A stretch of 64,000 nt of DNA from Flagellimonas chongwuensis. GTDB taxonomy: Bacteria; Bacteroidota; Bacteroidia; Flavobacteriales; Flavobacteriaceae. Each line of letters starts with the position of its first letter. The stretch's first letter is position 1. The notes beneath the pieces are model-generated. The model did no database searches. It was not told the DNA's origin and worked only from the letters and a program-made list of their open reading frames with translations. Position numbers and translations under genes: made by a program. Positions 38,032-47,252 of this stretch are shown piece by piece. The DNA lies in assembly GCF_013376415.1 (NCBI RefSeq), contig NZ_WYET01000004.1:620001-684000 (forward strand), in the 5' to 3' direction.

Positions 38032-38137
38032 TACATCATTTTTAAAATGCTTTGAAACCCTTGTTTCACAGTGTTTGCAGTATCCAACACATGTTTTGAT
38101 GTAAAAAATATTAACATAGTGATGTAGTAATGATGTA
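38032..38137. promoter_or_regulatory. Helically phased TGATGTA repeats upstream of susC
   Basis: Three direct copies of TGATGTA begin at 38097, 38120 and 38131 (steps of 23 and 11 bases, about two and one turns of DNA), and one inverted copy (TACATCA) lies at 38032-38038. They occupy the 234-base gap between the susC start and the end of the regulator gene. Same-face direct repeats suit a regulator that binds as an array. Their number and phase suggest an operator, possibly for the LuxR-type sensor directly upstream. Confidence 0.5.
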
Positions 38138-38184
38138 ATCTGCTTTAGAACTTTTAATAAACTTCTTGGAGCGTTTTTAAACTC

Positions 38185-40947
38185 TTAAAAAGTGATAAGA
38201 AAGTTGGAAAGGTTGTCCGAGCTATCCATATCTAGCTTTTTCCTGAGACGGTATCGATGTATTTCTACCCCTCTAACCGTTATGCCCATCAACGGTGCAA
38301 TTTCCTTTGTAGAAAGATTCATTTTTAGGTAAGCACACAACTTTAGGTCTTTTGGGGTCAAGGAGGGGTAAGACTTCAATAATCGCTCAAAAAAATCTTG
38401 GTGCAATTCCTTAAAATTGACCTCGAACCGTCTCCAATCTTCGGTATCCTCTATGGAACTGTTCAGTTTTTTGATAAATGTTCGGTATCGCTGTGAATTG
38501 GAAAACTTATCCTTGTTCATAATAAGCATATTCTTCAATTCCAGTATCATTTCATTTTTTCGTGCAATGTTCAATGTGGTGCTAGCCAATTCATTCTGCT
38601 TTTGCTTCACTTCTTTGGCCAGTTCTTCTTTTTCCATCTTGGCCATCCTCTCCTGCTGCTCGTGATGTAAACGTTCTTCCAACTCCCTATGCTTTCTTTC
38701 CAATTTTCTCCTATTGTATCTTCTCACCAAATAAATTGCAAGAACAGCCAATGCCAAATAAAGAAAAAGACTCCACCACGAAAAAAACCAAGGTGGGGAT
38801 ATAGTGAAATTCAATTGCTTGTATTCAGAAATGCTATTATCCATACCCGAAGTGGCAATTTTGAAAGTATACTCACCATAAGGCAGGTTTTGAAAATTGA
38901 TGGCCCCACTCTCCACGTATTGCGAATATTCCTTTGGCCCTTCCAACCTATAATAATAATGGGGATATATGTATTCTGGTGATGCTACCTCGATGGTTAT
39001 GGATTGGGAATTTCTAAAAGGAATGTCTATGCTGTTCCCCTGTACCGAATGCTTGCTCTCTTGATCTTTTAAAACTATAAAACTCGGAACCGGAAGCTCT
39101 TCTTGCCCGGATATTCCCTTTAACCCTGGTGCATTAATTTTGGCAAATCCGTCTATAAGGGTAATGTAGGATGTACTGTCATTCACCTTTACCAAATTTT
39201 GGGAATCAGGTGCCAATCGCTCTCGCAGCGGCAAATCTGTAAGCATTAGACTGTCTCCCTTCAAATCTGTATAAATAATGGCTTTCTGTTCATCATCGTC
39301 CACAAACCAAAAATATTCTTGATCAAAAAACAGCAGTTCCTTGTTTTTATAATCTTTGAATTCCTCAAATTTTTCAATTTTGTCGCCAATCGGGTTGTAG
39401 GCATACCAATTCCCTTCACTATTAAGTACAATATGGTTCTTTATATTATAGAGCTTTACATTGTACTCGCTTGGGGCCTCTTCTTGGTTGAACTTCTGGA
39501 TTCTATCTACCTTATTGTATTGGGCTTCATTAAAATGAATTCTAGAGAATCCTTTATACGGATGCGCCGTCCAAAGTATGCTTGGTGTTTCAAAGCATAA
39601 TTGCTTCACTGGTTCATCCATCCCTTCTATCTTAACTACTTCCCAAGTTTCATCATCATGTTTTGTAAACATGGCCACACCATTATAGGTTCCTTGGACA
39701 TAGGTAGATTTTCTATCCGGTACTTTTATCATCTGATAACCACCGGCAACTTCGCTAATCAGTTCAAAACTGTTCTCGGACACCTTGAATGTTCCCCTTG
39801 TATGTCCACACAGCAAATCGCCCTCGATTACATCTAGGTCCCACACATGTCCTTGGGAGCCATTAACAAACTTTAGTTCACTACCCTCAAAATAAAAGAC
39901 CCCTGTATTGCTTCCCAGAAATAATTTACCATTGTACCAAGCGATATCGTAGACCATGCCTAACAATCCTGTATAATCTGTAAAGTACGTTATAGGATTG
40001 GTAAGCCTCACCCGAGCTAATCCATTGTCCAACCCCAACCAGAGTAAATCTTTGTACAATAATGAAGAAAGCACCGTGTTGTTCTGAAGACCGGATTCAC
40101 GATTTAAAATACTGTACTTGCCCGTTTCGGAACTGTAGAGATACATGCCGTTTTTAATGGTCCCAAAGCCTAGCAGGTTTTCTCCCAAAAGGGTTATTTT
40201 GTTCAGTTGGTGATCCTTGAGCTCTTCATTTATAGCTGTTTGCCAAGGAGTCAAGGTGGTTCCATCATACAAAAAACAGCCGCTTAGTTTGGTGCCCACC
40301 AGCAAGTTACCTTCAAAAATAGCTATGTCGTTAATGGTTTTCCCCACCAATAAATCTTGATCGGACAATGGCTCATACGAATCCCCTTTTACTTCAAAAA
40401 GTCCTACGGAACCACCGGCCACAATCAATTTTCCATTAAATTCGATAAGGTCGGAAACCACAAAGGGAGGATCAACAACTGTTATCTTATCTCGTGAATA
40501 AGAATAAATTGCAGAAAAAGAACGGAACATTACCCTGCCATCCGAAGAAGGGAAAATTTCCCAAAATTCTTCACTTGTAAAGGTATGGTCCTTAATAAGG
40601 TGCGTCAATGAAGTATAACCCAGTTCACCAAACTCATTTTTGGTCCAATAGCCAAATTCTTCGTAAGACCCCGTGTACACCCGGTCCCCAATACTTTTAA
40701 CCGACCTGATTATGGTATTGTTGGGCAGTTTGTTCAACGTCCATTGTTCACCGTTATAATGAAGTAGCCCTTTGTTGTTCGCCACGAACAACTCCCCATT
40801 TTCATTGATGGAAACATCCCAATTTTTTGTGCCTCCCTTATAATCCAGTAACTGATAATTTTGGATAGGTGGCAACAACTGTTGTCCACTGACTGATAGA
40901 CAGACCAATAGAAACACAATTGATGTAACCCTGAATATAATCGGCAT
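38185..40947 (-). CDS. Propeller-sensor LuxR-type transcriptional regulator (Y_Y_Y domain)
   Basis: A 920-residue one-component sensor. It has a signal peptide (ending VSGQ), a beta-propeller sensor up to about residue 640, a triple-tyrosine (Y_Y_Y) domain at about 640-720, one membrane helix (SWWSLFLYLALAVLAIYLV), a coiled coil, and a C-terminal LuxR-type helix-turn-helix (LTPKDLKLCAYL to HRYRLRKKL). Unlike a hybrid two-component sensor it has no kinase, so ligand binding in the periplasm must be passed through the membrane to the DNA-binding domain directly. It heads the polysaccharide locus and most likely controls it. Confidence 0.88.
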   Translation of the reverse strand: MPIIFRVTSIVFLLVCLSVSGQQLLPPIQNYQLLDYKGGTKNWDVSINENGELFVANNKGLLHYNGEQWTLNKLPNNTIIRSVKSIGDRVYTGSYEEFGYWTKNEFGELGYTSLTHLIKDHTFTSEEFWEIFPSSDGRVMFRSFSAIYSYSRDKITVVDPPFVVSDLIEFNGKLIVAGGSVGLFEVKGDSYEPLSDQDLLVGKTINDIAIFEGNLLVGTKLSGCFLYDGTTLTPWQTAINEELKDHQLNKITLLGENLLGFGTIKNGMYLYSSETGKYSILNRESGLQNNTVLSSLLYKDLLWLGLDNGLARVRLTNPITYFTDYTGLLGMVYDIAWYNGKLFLGSNTGVFYFEGSELKFVNGSQGHVWDLDVIEGDLLCGHTRGTFKVSENSFELISEVAGGYQMIKVPDRKSTYVQGTYNGVAMFTKHDDETWEVVKIEGMDEPVKQLCFETPSILWTAHPYKGFSRIHFNEAQYNKVDRIQKFNQEEAPSEYNVKLYNIKNHIVLNSEGNWYAYNPIGDKIEKFEEFKDYKNKELLFFDQEYFWFVDDDEQKAIIYTDLKGDSLMLTDLPLRERLAPDSQNLVKVNDSTSYITLIDGFAKINAPGLKGISGQEELPVPSFIVLKDQESKHSVQGNSIDIPFRNSQSITIEVASPEYIYPHYYYRLEGPKEYSQYVESGAINFQNLPYGEYTFKIATSGMDNSISEYKQLNFTISPPWFFSWWSLFLYLALAVLAIYLVRRYNRRKLERKHRELEERLHHEQQERMAKMEKEELAKEVKQKQNELASTTLNIARKNEMILELKNMLIMNKDKFSNSQRYRTFIKKLNSSIEDTEDWRRFEVNFKELHQDFFERLLKSYPSLTPKDLKLCAYLKMNLSTKEIAPLMGITVRGVEIHRYRLRKKLDMDSSDNLSNFLITF

Positions 40948-41038
40948 TCTCGTTAATTTATCTGGTAAAGTTCCTTCTAAACAATGAATTTACAAAACTG
41001 CCCTTTGAAATATAGCTTACCTAAACAATACCTCTATA

Positions 41039-41647
41039 TTACAATTTTATCGTCCTAAATGTTAAATTGATTCTTGGAGCGCCTATCTTTTTTGTTGGCG
41101 GCAAACGGTGAAGCCAATGTGTTTGCGTTTCACCCTTCATTACCAGCAAACTTCCATGATCCAACCATAACTCTACCTTTTCTTTGGTTGTTTTGTGTTT
41201 AAATGCGAATTTACGTTCTGCTCCAAAGCTTAAAGAAGCAATAGCACCGTTGGGTTTAAGTTCCCTTTCATCATCAGTGTGCCATCCCATCCCCTCTTCT
41301 CCTGAATGATATAAATTGAGCAAACAGGAATTATAAGTCTCATTTGTTCGGCTTTCGGTCAGGTTTTTAAGTTCCATTAGCTCGGGAGTCCAGAACAATG
41401 CCTTTTTAGTAGTATTGGAATAGGTATACTCAAAAGGTTCCTCCCCATACCAACCTACTTTTCGTTTGGTCGTGATGTGCTTGCCGAACATATGTATCTC
41501 ATCGTGCTCCCAAGAAATCGTATTCAATAGTCGTTCAAAGTAAAAATCGGCCTTTTCCAACTCCACAATAGGACCAAAATAATTGACGGTTCCGTCGTTG
41601 GGCAATATATTTTGATTGGGGTCTATCTGATTCGTGAATAAATCCAT
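41039..41647 (-). CDS. AlkB-like 2OG-Fe(II) dioxygenase
   Basis: A 202-residue AlkB-family protein that would oxidatively demethylate alkylated DNA or RNA using 2-oxoglutarate, oxygen and iron. The HxD pair is His123/Asp125 in GWHTDDE, the distal His is probably His180 in THWLHRLP, and the 2OG-binding Arg residues are in PRINLTFR (Arg192, Arg198). Length equals that of ALKBH2-like bacterial members. It sits 19 bases downstream of the WYL regulator on the same strand, so both may be co-expressed as a stress module. Confidence 0.92.
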   Translation of the reverse strand: MDLFTNQIDPNQNILPNDGTVNYFGPIVELEKADFYFERLLNTISWEHDEIHMFGKHITTKRKVGWYGEEPFEYTYSNTTKKALFWTPELMELKNLTESRTNETYNSCLLNLYHSGEEGMGWHTDDERELKPNGAIASLSFGAERKFAFKHKTTKEKVELWLDHGSLLVMKGETQTHWLHRLPPTKKIGAPRINLTFRTIKL

Positions 41648-41666
41648 CTTTTATATTTGGGCCTTC

Positions 41667-42623
41667 TTAATGGGAAAGCCTTTCTTGACTTTTGGCCAAT
41701 ATCTCCACCACCCGCTCCCTTAGCGCCTCTGGTTCGATTATTTTGGCATAGTCACCAAACATGAGGTACCAACGGGAAAATCCGTTTTTCCAATCCGTGG
41801 TCATGAACGTCATTTCAACTTCTTCTCCCTTTATCTCGATGGAAACTAATCCATAATGTTTGGTCTGTCCTTGAATATACTTGGCCACGGATTTCTCTAC
41901 CAATATTTTTACTTTGGTTTTTGAAACCTCCTCTTTTTTGCTCCTGTGCTCGTCAATAGTGCCATGCTCCAGTAAAAAATCAAGCGAGGTTCTTGCTATT
42001 TTATGGATTCTATCGGTTCTAAAATGGCGATAATCGGTACGCAGATGGCAATAACCCAAAATGTACCAAAATCCGTTTTCATTAAACAGCCCTACGGGCT
42101 CAATGTGTCGTTCCAATGGTGTTTCTTCCCGTAATGATTCATATCTCAAAAATACTTGTTTCCGTTCTGCAATGCTCTCGAACAGAATCTCAAGGGCATT
42201 GGGCACTTTATCGTTGAACAGAACCTGCCCGGGCACTATGGACACTTGGGATTCCAATGCTTCCACCCAGTCCTTTTCCTTGCCCCGCAGAACCGATTTT
42301 AGTTTAAACATCGCAGACTCGTAATAAGCGCCAAGAGACTTATCCGTGAATTGCTGCATCAATTTTTCGGCCGCTACAAAACTTCCCGCCTCCTCGCGGG
42401 TAAACATTACCGGAGGCAATCGATATCCCTCCATGATGGAATATCCTACCCCGGCCTCACTAACAATGGGAACCCCGGAGGCCTCAAGGGTCCTGACATC
42501 CCTATAAATGGTGCGCAAGCTCACCTCAAAGCGATCCGCAAGTTCCTGCGCTTTTACAATCCGCTTGGTCTGCAACTGTATTAAAATAGCAACTATCCTA
42601 TCAAAACGTTTAACGGTATCCAT
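41667..42623 (-). CDS. YafY-type HTH-WYL transcriptional regulator
   Basis: A 318-residue regulator with an N-terminal winged helix (KRFDRIVAILIQLQ, LADRFEVSLRTIYRDVRTLEASGVPI) and a WYL domain (about 150-215, FWYILGYCHLR) plus a WCX extension. The start is placed at MDTVKRFDRI (42623); MG two codons upstream is equally possible, and the longer frame to 42695 is unlikely. Divergent from the DinB gene; two TGACA-N6-TGTCA palindromes lie between them, probably its own operator. Confidence 0.88.
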   Translation of the reverse strand: MDTVKRFDRIVAILIQLQTKRIVKAQELADRFEVSLRTIYRDVRTLEASGVPIVSEAGVGYSIMEGYRLPPVMFTREEAGSFVAAEKLMQQFTDKSLGAYYESAMFKLKSVLRGKEKDWVEALESQVSIVPGQVLFNDKVPNALEILFESIAERKQVFLRYESLREETPLERHIEPVGLFNENGFWYILGYCHLRTDYRHFRTDRIHKIARTSLDFLLEHGTIDEHRSKKEEVSKTKVKILVEKSVAKYIQGQTKHYGLVSIEIKGEEVEMTFMTTDWKNGFSRWYLMFGDYAKIIEPEALRERVVEILAKSQERLSH

Positions 42624-42743
42624 TCCCATAATTGCGTGAGCTATCTCCCAAAGATAGGATTTCAATCCGTGGATGGAAGATGTTTTCCTGCTCATATTAT
42701 ATCATTTATATGCATTGTCTCCATCAAAATTATTTGGAACATA

Positions 42744-42807
42744 TGACAGCAGTTTGTCAACAGTATTTTTTTTGAATTCAATTTTTACTACTGACACGGG
42801 GCTGTCA
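42744..42807. promoter_or_regulatory. Two identical-format palindromes TGACA-N6-TGTCA
   Basis: TGACA-N6-TGTCA occurs at 42744-42759 and again at 42792-42807, 48 bases apart, between the divergent WYL regulator and DinB genes. The arms are perfect in both copies and the spacers differ (GCAGTT, CGGGGC), as expected of binding sites for a dimeric regulator. Inference: autoregulation by the YafY-type protein and control of DinB. Confidence 0.65.
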
Positions 42808-42861
42808 CACCCCCCTTCTAATTTTGTTTTCAGAAACAATAAACCTTTAAATCACAATTAC

Positions 42862-43359
42862 ATGGAAAACACCATTAATGAACAGACAACGAGACAAGTA
42901 ATGACACCTGAACAGTTTTTGGAACAATACCAAGGACACAGAAGACTTACCCGAAGGGTTATCGAGGCCTTTCCTGAAAAAGAGTTTTTTAATTACAGTA
43001 TTGGAGGGATGCGTCCTTTTGCTGAAATGACCAAAGAACTTTTTGCCATTGCCGTTCCTGGACTTACTGAAATCGTATCAGGAAAAACCGTTGAATTTGA
43101 CGAACATCGTGACTACGGTAGCACCAAAGCCGATTTTTTAAAAAAATGGGACCAGGACACCGAAGAAATCAATAAGCTTTGGAGTCAAATAAGCATCGAG
43201 AGATTCCAAGAGGAGATAAAACTTTTTGGGCAGTATGAAGGTACCGTGTTATCCAGCATACAGTATTTCGTGGATAACGAGATTCACCACCGTGCGCAAG
43301 GTTATGTTTATTTACGTGCCCTTGATATTGAACCTCCTTTTTTTTATGACCGAAGCTAA
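42862..43359 (+). CDS. DinB-family protein
   Basis: A 165-residue four-helix-bundle protein of the DinB/YfiT superfamily, starting at MENTINEQTT. Conserved features are LTRRVIEAFPEKEFFNYSIGGMRPFAEM, and a metal-binding His region VDNEIHHRAQGYVYLRAL near the C-terminus. These are metal-dependent thiol-transferase-like or damage-inducible proteins; the reaction is unknown. Under the twin palindromes and divergent from the WYL regulator, it is the likely regulated target. The small gene 43363 follows 3 bases later. Confidence 0.85.
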   Translation: MENTINEQTTRQVMTPEQFLEQYQGHRRLTRRVIEAFPEKEFFNYSIGGMRPFAEMTKELFAIAVPGLTEIVSGKTVEFDEHRDYGSTKADFLKKWDQDTEEINKLWSQISIERFQEEIKLFGQYEGTVLSSIQYFVDNEIHHRAQGYVYLRALDIEPPFFYDRS

Positions 43360-43362
43360 ATT

Positions 43363-43581
43363 ATGATGACCGTCCATGTTTTTAAGACATCCGTAAAACG
43401 AAAAGGAGAAGTGAAACAGCTTCGTCCGTGGCTGAACAGGCTGGTCGATACCAATGGCTGCTGGAATTTTGACCTCGAAGATTGTGACAATATCCTGAGA
43501 GTCGAAACCAAAAATCTGAAGGCCCCAATAATTTCCGCGCTCTTACAAAACAATGGTTTTCATTGTGAAGAATTGCACTGA
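43363..43581 (+). CDS. Small protein with FDLEDCDNILRVE motif (copy A)
   Basis: A 72-residue cytoplasmic protein. Residues 36-48 read FDLEDCDNILRVE, identical to residues 44-56 of the small protein at 56013-56258. Nine of the fourteen codons covering NFDLEDCDNILRVE differ between the two genes, all synonymously, so the peptide is kept by selection. A short alpha/beta (ferredoxin-like) fold is plausible, with the conserved Cys41. It follows the DinB gene by 3 bases. Function unknown; not a CXXC metal-binding domain. Confidence 0.75.
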   Translation: MMTVHVFKTSVKRKGEVKQLRPWLNRLVDTNGCWNFDLEDCDNILRVETKNLKAPIISALLQNNGFHCEELH

Positions 43582-43591
43582 GCAGTAAACA

Positions 43592-43617
43592 AAAAGCCCC
43601 TTTTAAAAGGGGCTTTT
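43592..43617. terminator. Bidirectional intrinsic terminator
   Basis: A 26-base perfect palindrome (AAAAGCCCCTTTT / AAAAGGGGCTTTT) between the convergent small gene and the BNR-repeat gene, able to act on both strands. Confidence 0.9.
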
Positions 43618-43620
43618 AAA

Positions 43621-46600
43621 TTATAGATTAACTTTTCCCTTAAGTTCGTTGAATTGGACCAACAATTCTTGGTAGCGGTCTTTTTCCTCTTGTCCTGGTT
43701 CTTTGTCCGCGCTGCTCAAAATGTAGTACAAATACGAAATTTGAGCTACCATAACCACTTCAGGATAGGCTCCTTCATCGTTTTTTAGCTCCTTTAAAAC
43801 ATCTTTATAGGGCTGAAGTTGGGCTTCACTCGCATTTGACTTTTCCAACTCCTTAATCTTCTTTTCTACCTTATCCTGAAATTGTCGTGCTTCCGATAAT
43901 AAATCAATTACCTTAAACTGAAGTTCTTGTTGCTCTTTCATCTTAGCCAAAGAAATTCCGTCTTCTTCAAGCTTCGGGTCCATGAGCACTTCAAAACTTT
44001 TCTCGAGTGATTGCTCACCTACGGTGAGTTTCGCAGTATACGTGCCGGGCAATACCGTAGGTCCATTTCCAAATCTTCTTCTTTTGTTTTGGTCCCAAGC
44101 TCCTTTCTGCTGCATGTTCCACTCAAAACGATTGAGTCCTTTTTTAGCTTCCAATTTCTCGTTCATGTACACAAAAGTCATACTGAGGCTCATGTCCTCG
44201 ACCATCTCCGTAGCCGCCTTCAATTTTGTGGAATCGCTCACAATGGTCGAAACCTCTTTTCCTTGGGCATCCAAAATCTGTAGGCTAATCCCTTCCTCTA
44301 TATCCGATGGTAGGTAGTAATCAATAATTACGCTGGTTGATGGATATTGCGGGAAATCTGCACCGCCCCATGGAGTTTGGTATCTATAGGTGTCATCAGG
44401 TTTAAACAGAACTGGAGTCTCTCCCAATTGCGTGATGTTTTCGTCATTTAAGGTAGTAATCTTGTCCAAAATCCAGAAACCACGACCCATGGTACTTAAA
44501 ATCAAGTCTCCTCGGAACAAAATGATATCGGTAATCGGTGTCACAGGTAGATTTTGTTGAAAGCTTTTCCATGTTCCTCCATCATCAAAAGAAATAAACA
44601 TTCCGTACTCGGTACCGGCATACAAAAGTCCCTTACGTACGGGGTCCTCGCGCAACACCCTCGCCGTATGGTCCGATGGTATACCATTGGATTCAGTACT
44701 GACCAGCTCCCAGCTTTCGCCGTAATTATCAGTTTTATAAAAATAAGGCGTGGTATCTCCCAACAAATGTCGGTCTACTGCGATGTAAGCCTTTGCAGGG
44801 TCAAACTGTGATGGTTCCACGGACTCTACTCTACCGCCTTTTGGCAACTTTTTAGGTGTAACCTTCTTCCAAGTGGCGCCGCCATCTTTCGTGACCGAAA
44901 TAACGCCATCGTTGGACCCTGTCCATATCACACCTTTGCTAATTTTCGATTCCCTGATGGAATAAAGCGTACTGTAATATTCTTCGCCGGTAATATCCCT
45001 GGTAATGGGGTTACCAGAAATCACTTGTTTATCAGGGTCGTTCTCTGTTAGGTCTGGAGATATGATTTCCCAGTTTTTACCTCCATCATTTGTTTTATGT
45101 AGAAATTGGGAGCCCATGTACACCACTTCAGGGTCGAATGGGGAAACATGGATAGGTGCCACACGTTGGAACCTATACTTTAAATCTTTAGGATTATGCC
45201 CATAAATGTTGGATGCCCCGATGGAATATTCACGGCTCTGTCCTGTTTTTTTACTGTACACGCTAAAGCGTCCCTTACAGTTGTTGTAAACGATATAATG
45301 ATTGCCCGGCATCGGGATTACAGGCCCAGTTTCACATCCTCCAACATCCATCATTATACTCCCATTGGCGGGAGAAGTTGCCGTAGGCGCCATACTTGGA
45401 ATGGCTATCGTTGTATTATCCTGCTGTGCTCCATAGACCCAGTAAGGATATTGATCATCCACAGCAACTTGATAAATCTCTGCTGTTGGCTGGTTGTATT
45501 GGGTAGACCATGTTTTTCCTCCGTTGTGGGATATATTGGCCCCACCATCATTACATTGAATCAACAGGTCTGGATTATCCGGATTTAGCCAAATATCGTG
45601 GTTGTCTCCATGGGGAACACTCATACGTCTCCAAGATTTACCACCATCGATGGATTTTATCAAAGGATTGGCATTGGAATACACAATATCTGGATTGGTA
45701 GGGTCCAACTCAATATTGGTGTAATAAAAAGGTCGGTTGACCAGTCTTTCATCATCTGAAACATGCTCAAAGGATTTACCTTGGTCTACGGATTTGTACA
45801 ATCCCCTATCCTCTCCGGGCGCCTCGATTACTGCATAAAGTATTCTGGAGTCAGATGGAGAAACGGCCAAATCAATCTTACCGATAAGTCCCGTTGGAAG
45901 CCCGTCCTCCAATTTCTCCCAATCTTTTCCACCGTTCACGGATTTATAAATTCCACCTTCACTGTTCTCCCCACCTGAATCAATGGTCCAAGGGGTACGT
46001 CTTGCTTTCCATGCAGCGGCATAGATGACATTTGGGTTTCCGGGAAGCAATTCCAAATCGGCAAAACCTGTCTCTTCTGAAACAAACAAAACTTTTTCCC
46101 AAGTTGCACCTCCATCAGTGGTTTTATATATTCCTCTTTCCTTATTGGACTTAAATGCATTTCCGATGGCGGCTACCCAAACAATATTGCTGTTGGTAGG
46201 GTCTATTTCCACGGCACCTATCTGACCTGCATTTTCCAGACCAATGTGTTCCCATGTTTTTCCGGCATCAATGGATTTGTACATGCCCTTGCCTTCGATG
46301 ATGTTGCTACGGATACCATCGGACCCCGTACCTACATAAAGAATATTGGGGTCGTTAGCTGCAACTTCAATGGCACCGATTGAGGGCGTTTTAAAAAATC
46401 CGTCGGAAATATTGTTCCAAGAGGTTCCGTAATCTTCGGTTTTCCAGACACCGGCACCAGTAGCGCCAAAATAAAAAGTACCCGGCAACATGGCTGTTCC
46501 GGTAACGGTGGTTACCCTACCTCCCCTAGCAGGACCTATGGTACGGTATTCCAAGGCTTCAAAATCTTGTGCAAAAGTGGCACAACTCAACAAAAATGTA

Positions 46601-46635
46601 AATAGGAAATAAAAAGAACGATGTTTTAAGGTCAT
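43621..46635 (-). CDS. Secreted VPS10/BNR-repeat propeller protein
   Basis: A 1004-residue secreted protein (signal peptide ending FAQ). Residues about 25-750 contain many BNR/sortilin-type repeats of the SxDGGxxWxx type (KSIDAGKTWEHIG, KTTDGGATWEKV, HNGGKTW), forming a VPS10-like beta-propeller; the last 250 residues are a beta-sandwich with a Lys/Glu-rich coiled-coil end. Such proteins are common in Bacteroidota, annotated as glycosyl-hydrolase-like, but no catalytic residues can be assigned. Binding of proteins or glycans in the periplasm is plausible. Monocistronic. Confidence 0.85.
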   Translation of the reverse strand: MTLKHRSFYFLFTFLLSCATFAQDFEALEYRTIGPARGGRVTTVTGTAMLPGTFYFGATGAGVWKTEDYGTSWNNISDGFFKTPSIGAIEVAANDPNILYVGTGSDGIRSNIIEGKGMYKSIDAGKTWEHIGLENAGQIGAVEIDPTNSNIVWVAAIGNAFKSNKERGIYKTTDGGATWEKVLFVSEETGFADLELLPGNPNVIYAAAWKARRTPWTIDSGGENSEGGIYKSVNGGKDWEKLEDGLPTGLIGKIDLAVSPSDSRILYAVIEAPGEDRGLYKSVDQGKSFEHVSDDERLVNRPFYYTNIELDPTNPDIVYSNANPLIKSIDGGKSWRRMSVPHGDNHDIWLNPDNPDLLIQCNDGGANISHNGGKTWSTQYNQPTAEIYQVAVDDQYPYWVYGAQQDNTTIAIPSMAPTATSPANGSIMMDVGGCETGPVIPMPGNHYIVYNNCKGRFSVYSKKTGQSREYSIGASNIYGHNPKDLKYRFQRVAPIHVSPFDPEVVYMGSQFLHKTNDGGKNWEIISPDLTENDPDKQVISGNPITRDITGEEYYSTLYSIRESKISKGVIWTGSNDGVISVTKDGGATWKKVTPKKLPKGGRVESVEPSQFDPAKAYIAVDRHLLGDTTPYFYKTDNYGESWELVSTESNGIPSDHTARVLREDPVRKGLLYAGTEYGMFISFDDGGTWKSFQQNLPVTPITDIILFRGDLILSTMGRGFWILDKITTLNDENITQLGETPVLFKPDDTYRYQTPWGGADFPQYPSTSVIIDYYLPSDIEEGISLQILDAQGKEVSTIVSDSTKLKAATEMVEDMSLSMTFVYMNEKLEAKKGLNRFEWNMQQKGAWDQNKRRRFGNGPTVLPGTYTAKLTVGEQSLEKSFEVLMDPKLEEDGISLAKMKEQQELQFKVIDLLSEARQFQDKVEKKIKELEKSNASEAQLQPYKDVLKELKNDEGAYPEVVMVAQISYLYYILSSADKEPGQEEKDRYQELLVQFNELKGKVNL

Positions 46636-46764
46636 GAGTTAGTTAGAAGTTGGTTTATTGCCAAATCTACTAAATACCTAGAAAATCTAAATGTATGGTA
46701 AAGGAATTACGGCTTTATGATTGACAACGAGGTTATTTGCGAATTTTATAACTCTTGCCCCTCA

Positions 46765-47196
46765 TTAATCCATCCTTTCATATTTGTAGCTGCATCCTTC
46801 GATGCAAATAACACTGGTTGGGGATAAAAGAAAATGGTCATTTTCAAATTCGATATGGAACGTAATCAAGCCTTCTTCGTTTTCGGCTACCAGCTCCGTA
46901 TCTCCACAATCATAATCCAGTACCAAGTTTTCTCCATCAAGGGTATACCCGTCTTCATTACATTCTGGGTAATTGGTCGAAGTGAAACTTCCATCCGATA
47001 GGAATTCTATCTCTTCCCCATCTTCGATATCTACCCAATATTGTGGCCCACCGGAGCTAATGTATGCCGCAGTCAATTTCCATTTCCCTAAAATGGAAGT
47101 ATTCGTTGGGTTTGGAGTATCAGTATCATCATTGTTGCATGCCGAAAATTGGCTCAACAATACAAGGACGAGCAAACTCGAGATTAACTTTTCCAT
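46765..47196 (-). CDS. Lipocalin-like lipoprotein
   Basis: A 143-residue lipoprotein (lipobox FSAC, then NNDDTDTPNPTN). ILGKWKLTAAYI is the typical lipocalin-like start, followed by beta strands and a Cys-rich core (about six Cys, for example ECNEDGY, YDCGD and ICIEGCSYKYERMD). Small calycin-fold proteins of this type are very numerous in flavobacteria, with no known ligand. It stands alone between the BNR-repeat gene and the flavoprotein. Confidence 0.75.
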   Translation of the reverse strand: MEKLISSLLVLVLLSQFSACNNDDTDTPNPTNTSILGKWKLTAAYISSGGPQYWVDIEDGEEIEFLSDGSFTSTNYPECNEDGYTLDGENLVLDYDCGDTELVAENEEGLITFHIEFENDHFLLSPTSVICIEGCSYKYERMD

Positions 47197-47252
47197 ACAT
47201 GCGTTTTATGAAGAAGATGTAAATATTTCAATAAGTTGCGTCATCCAATATT

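Noticed and set aside
42673..42861. Longer start of the DinB gene at 42673.
   Set aside because: It would include the palindromic operator region in the coding sequence and has no family similarity; ATG 42862 fits the family length.
43621..46635. BNR-repeat protein as an active sialidase.
   Set aside because: It has BNR-like repeats but lacks the sialidase Arg triad and RIP motif, so no enzymatic role is claimed.
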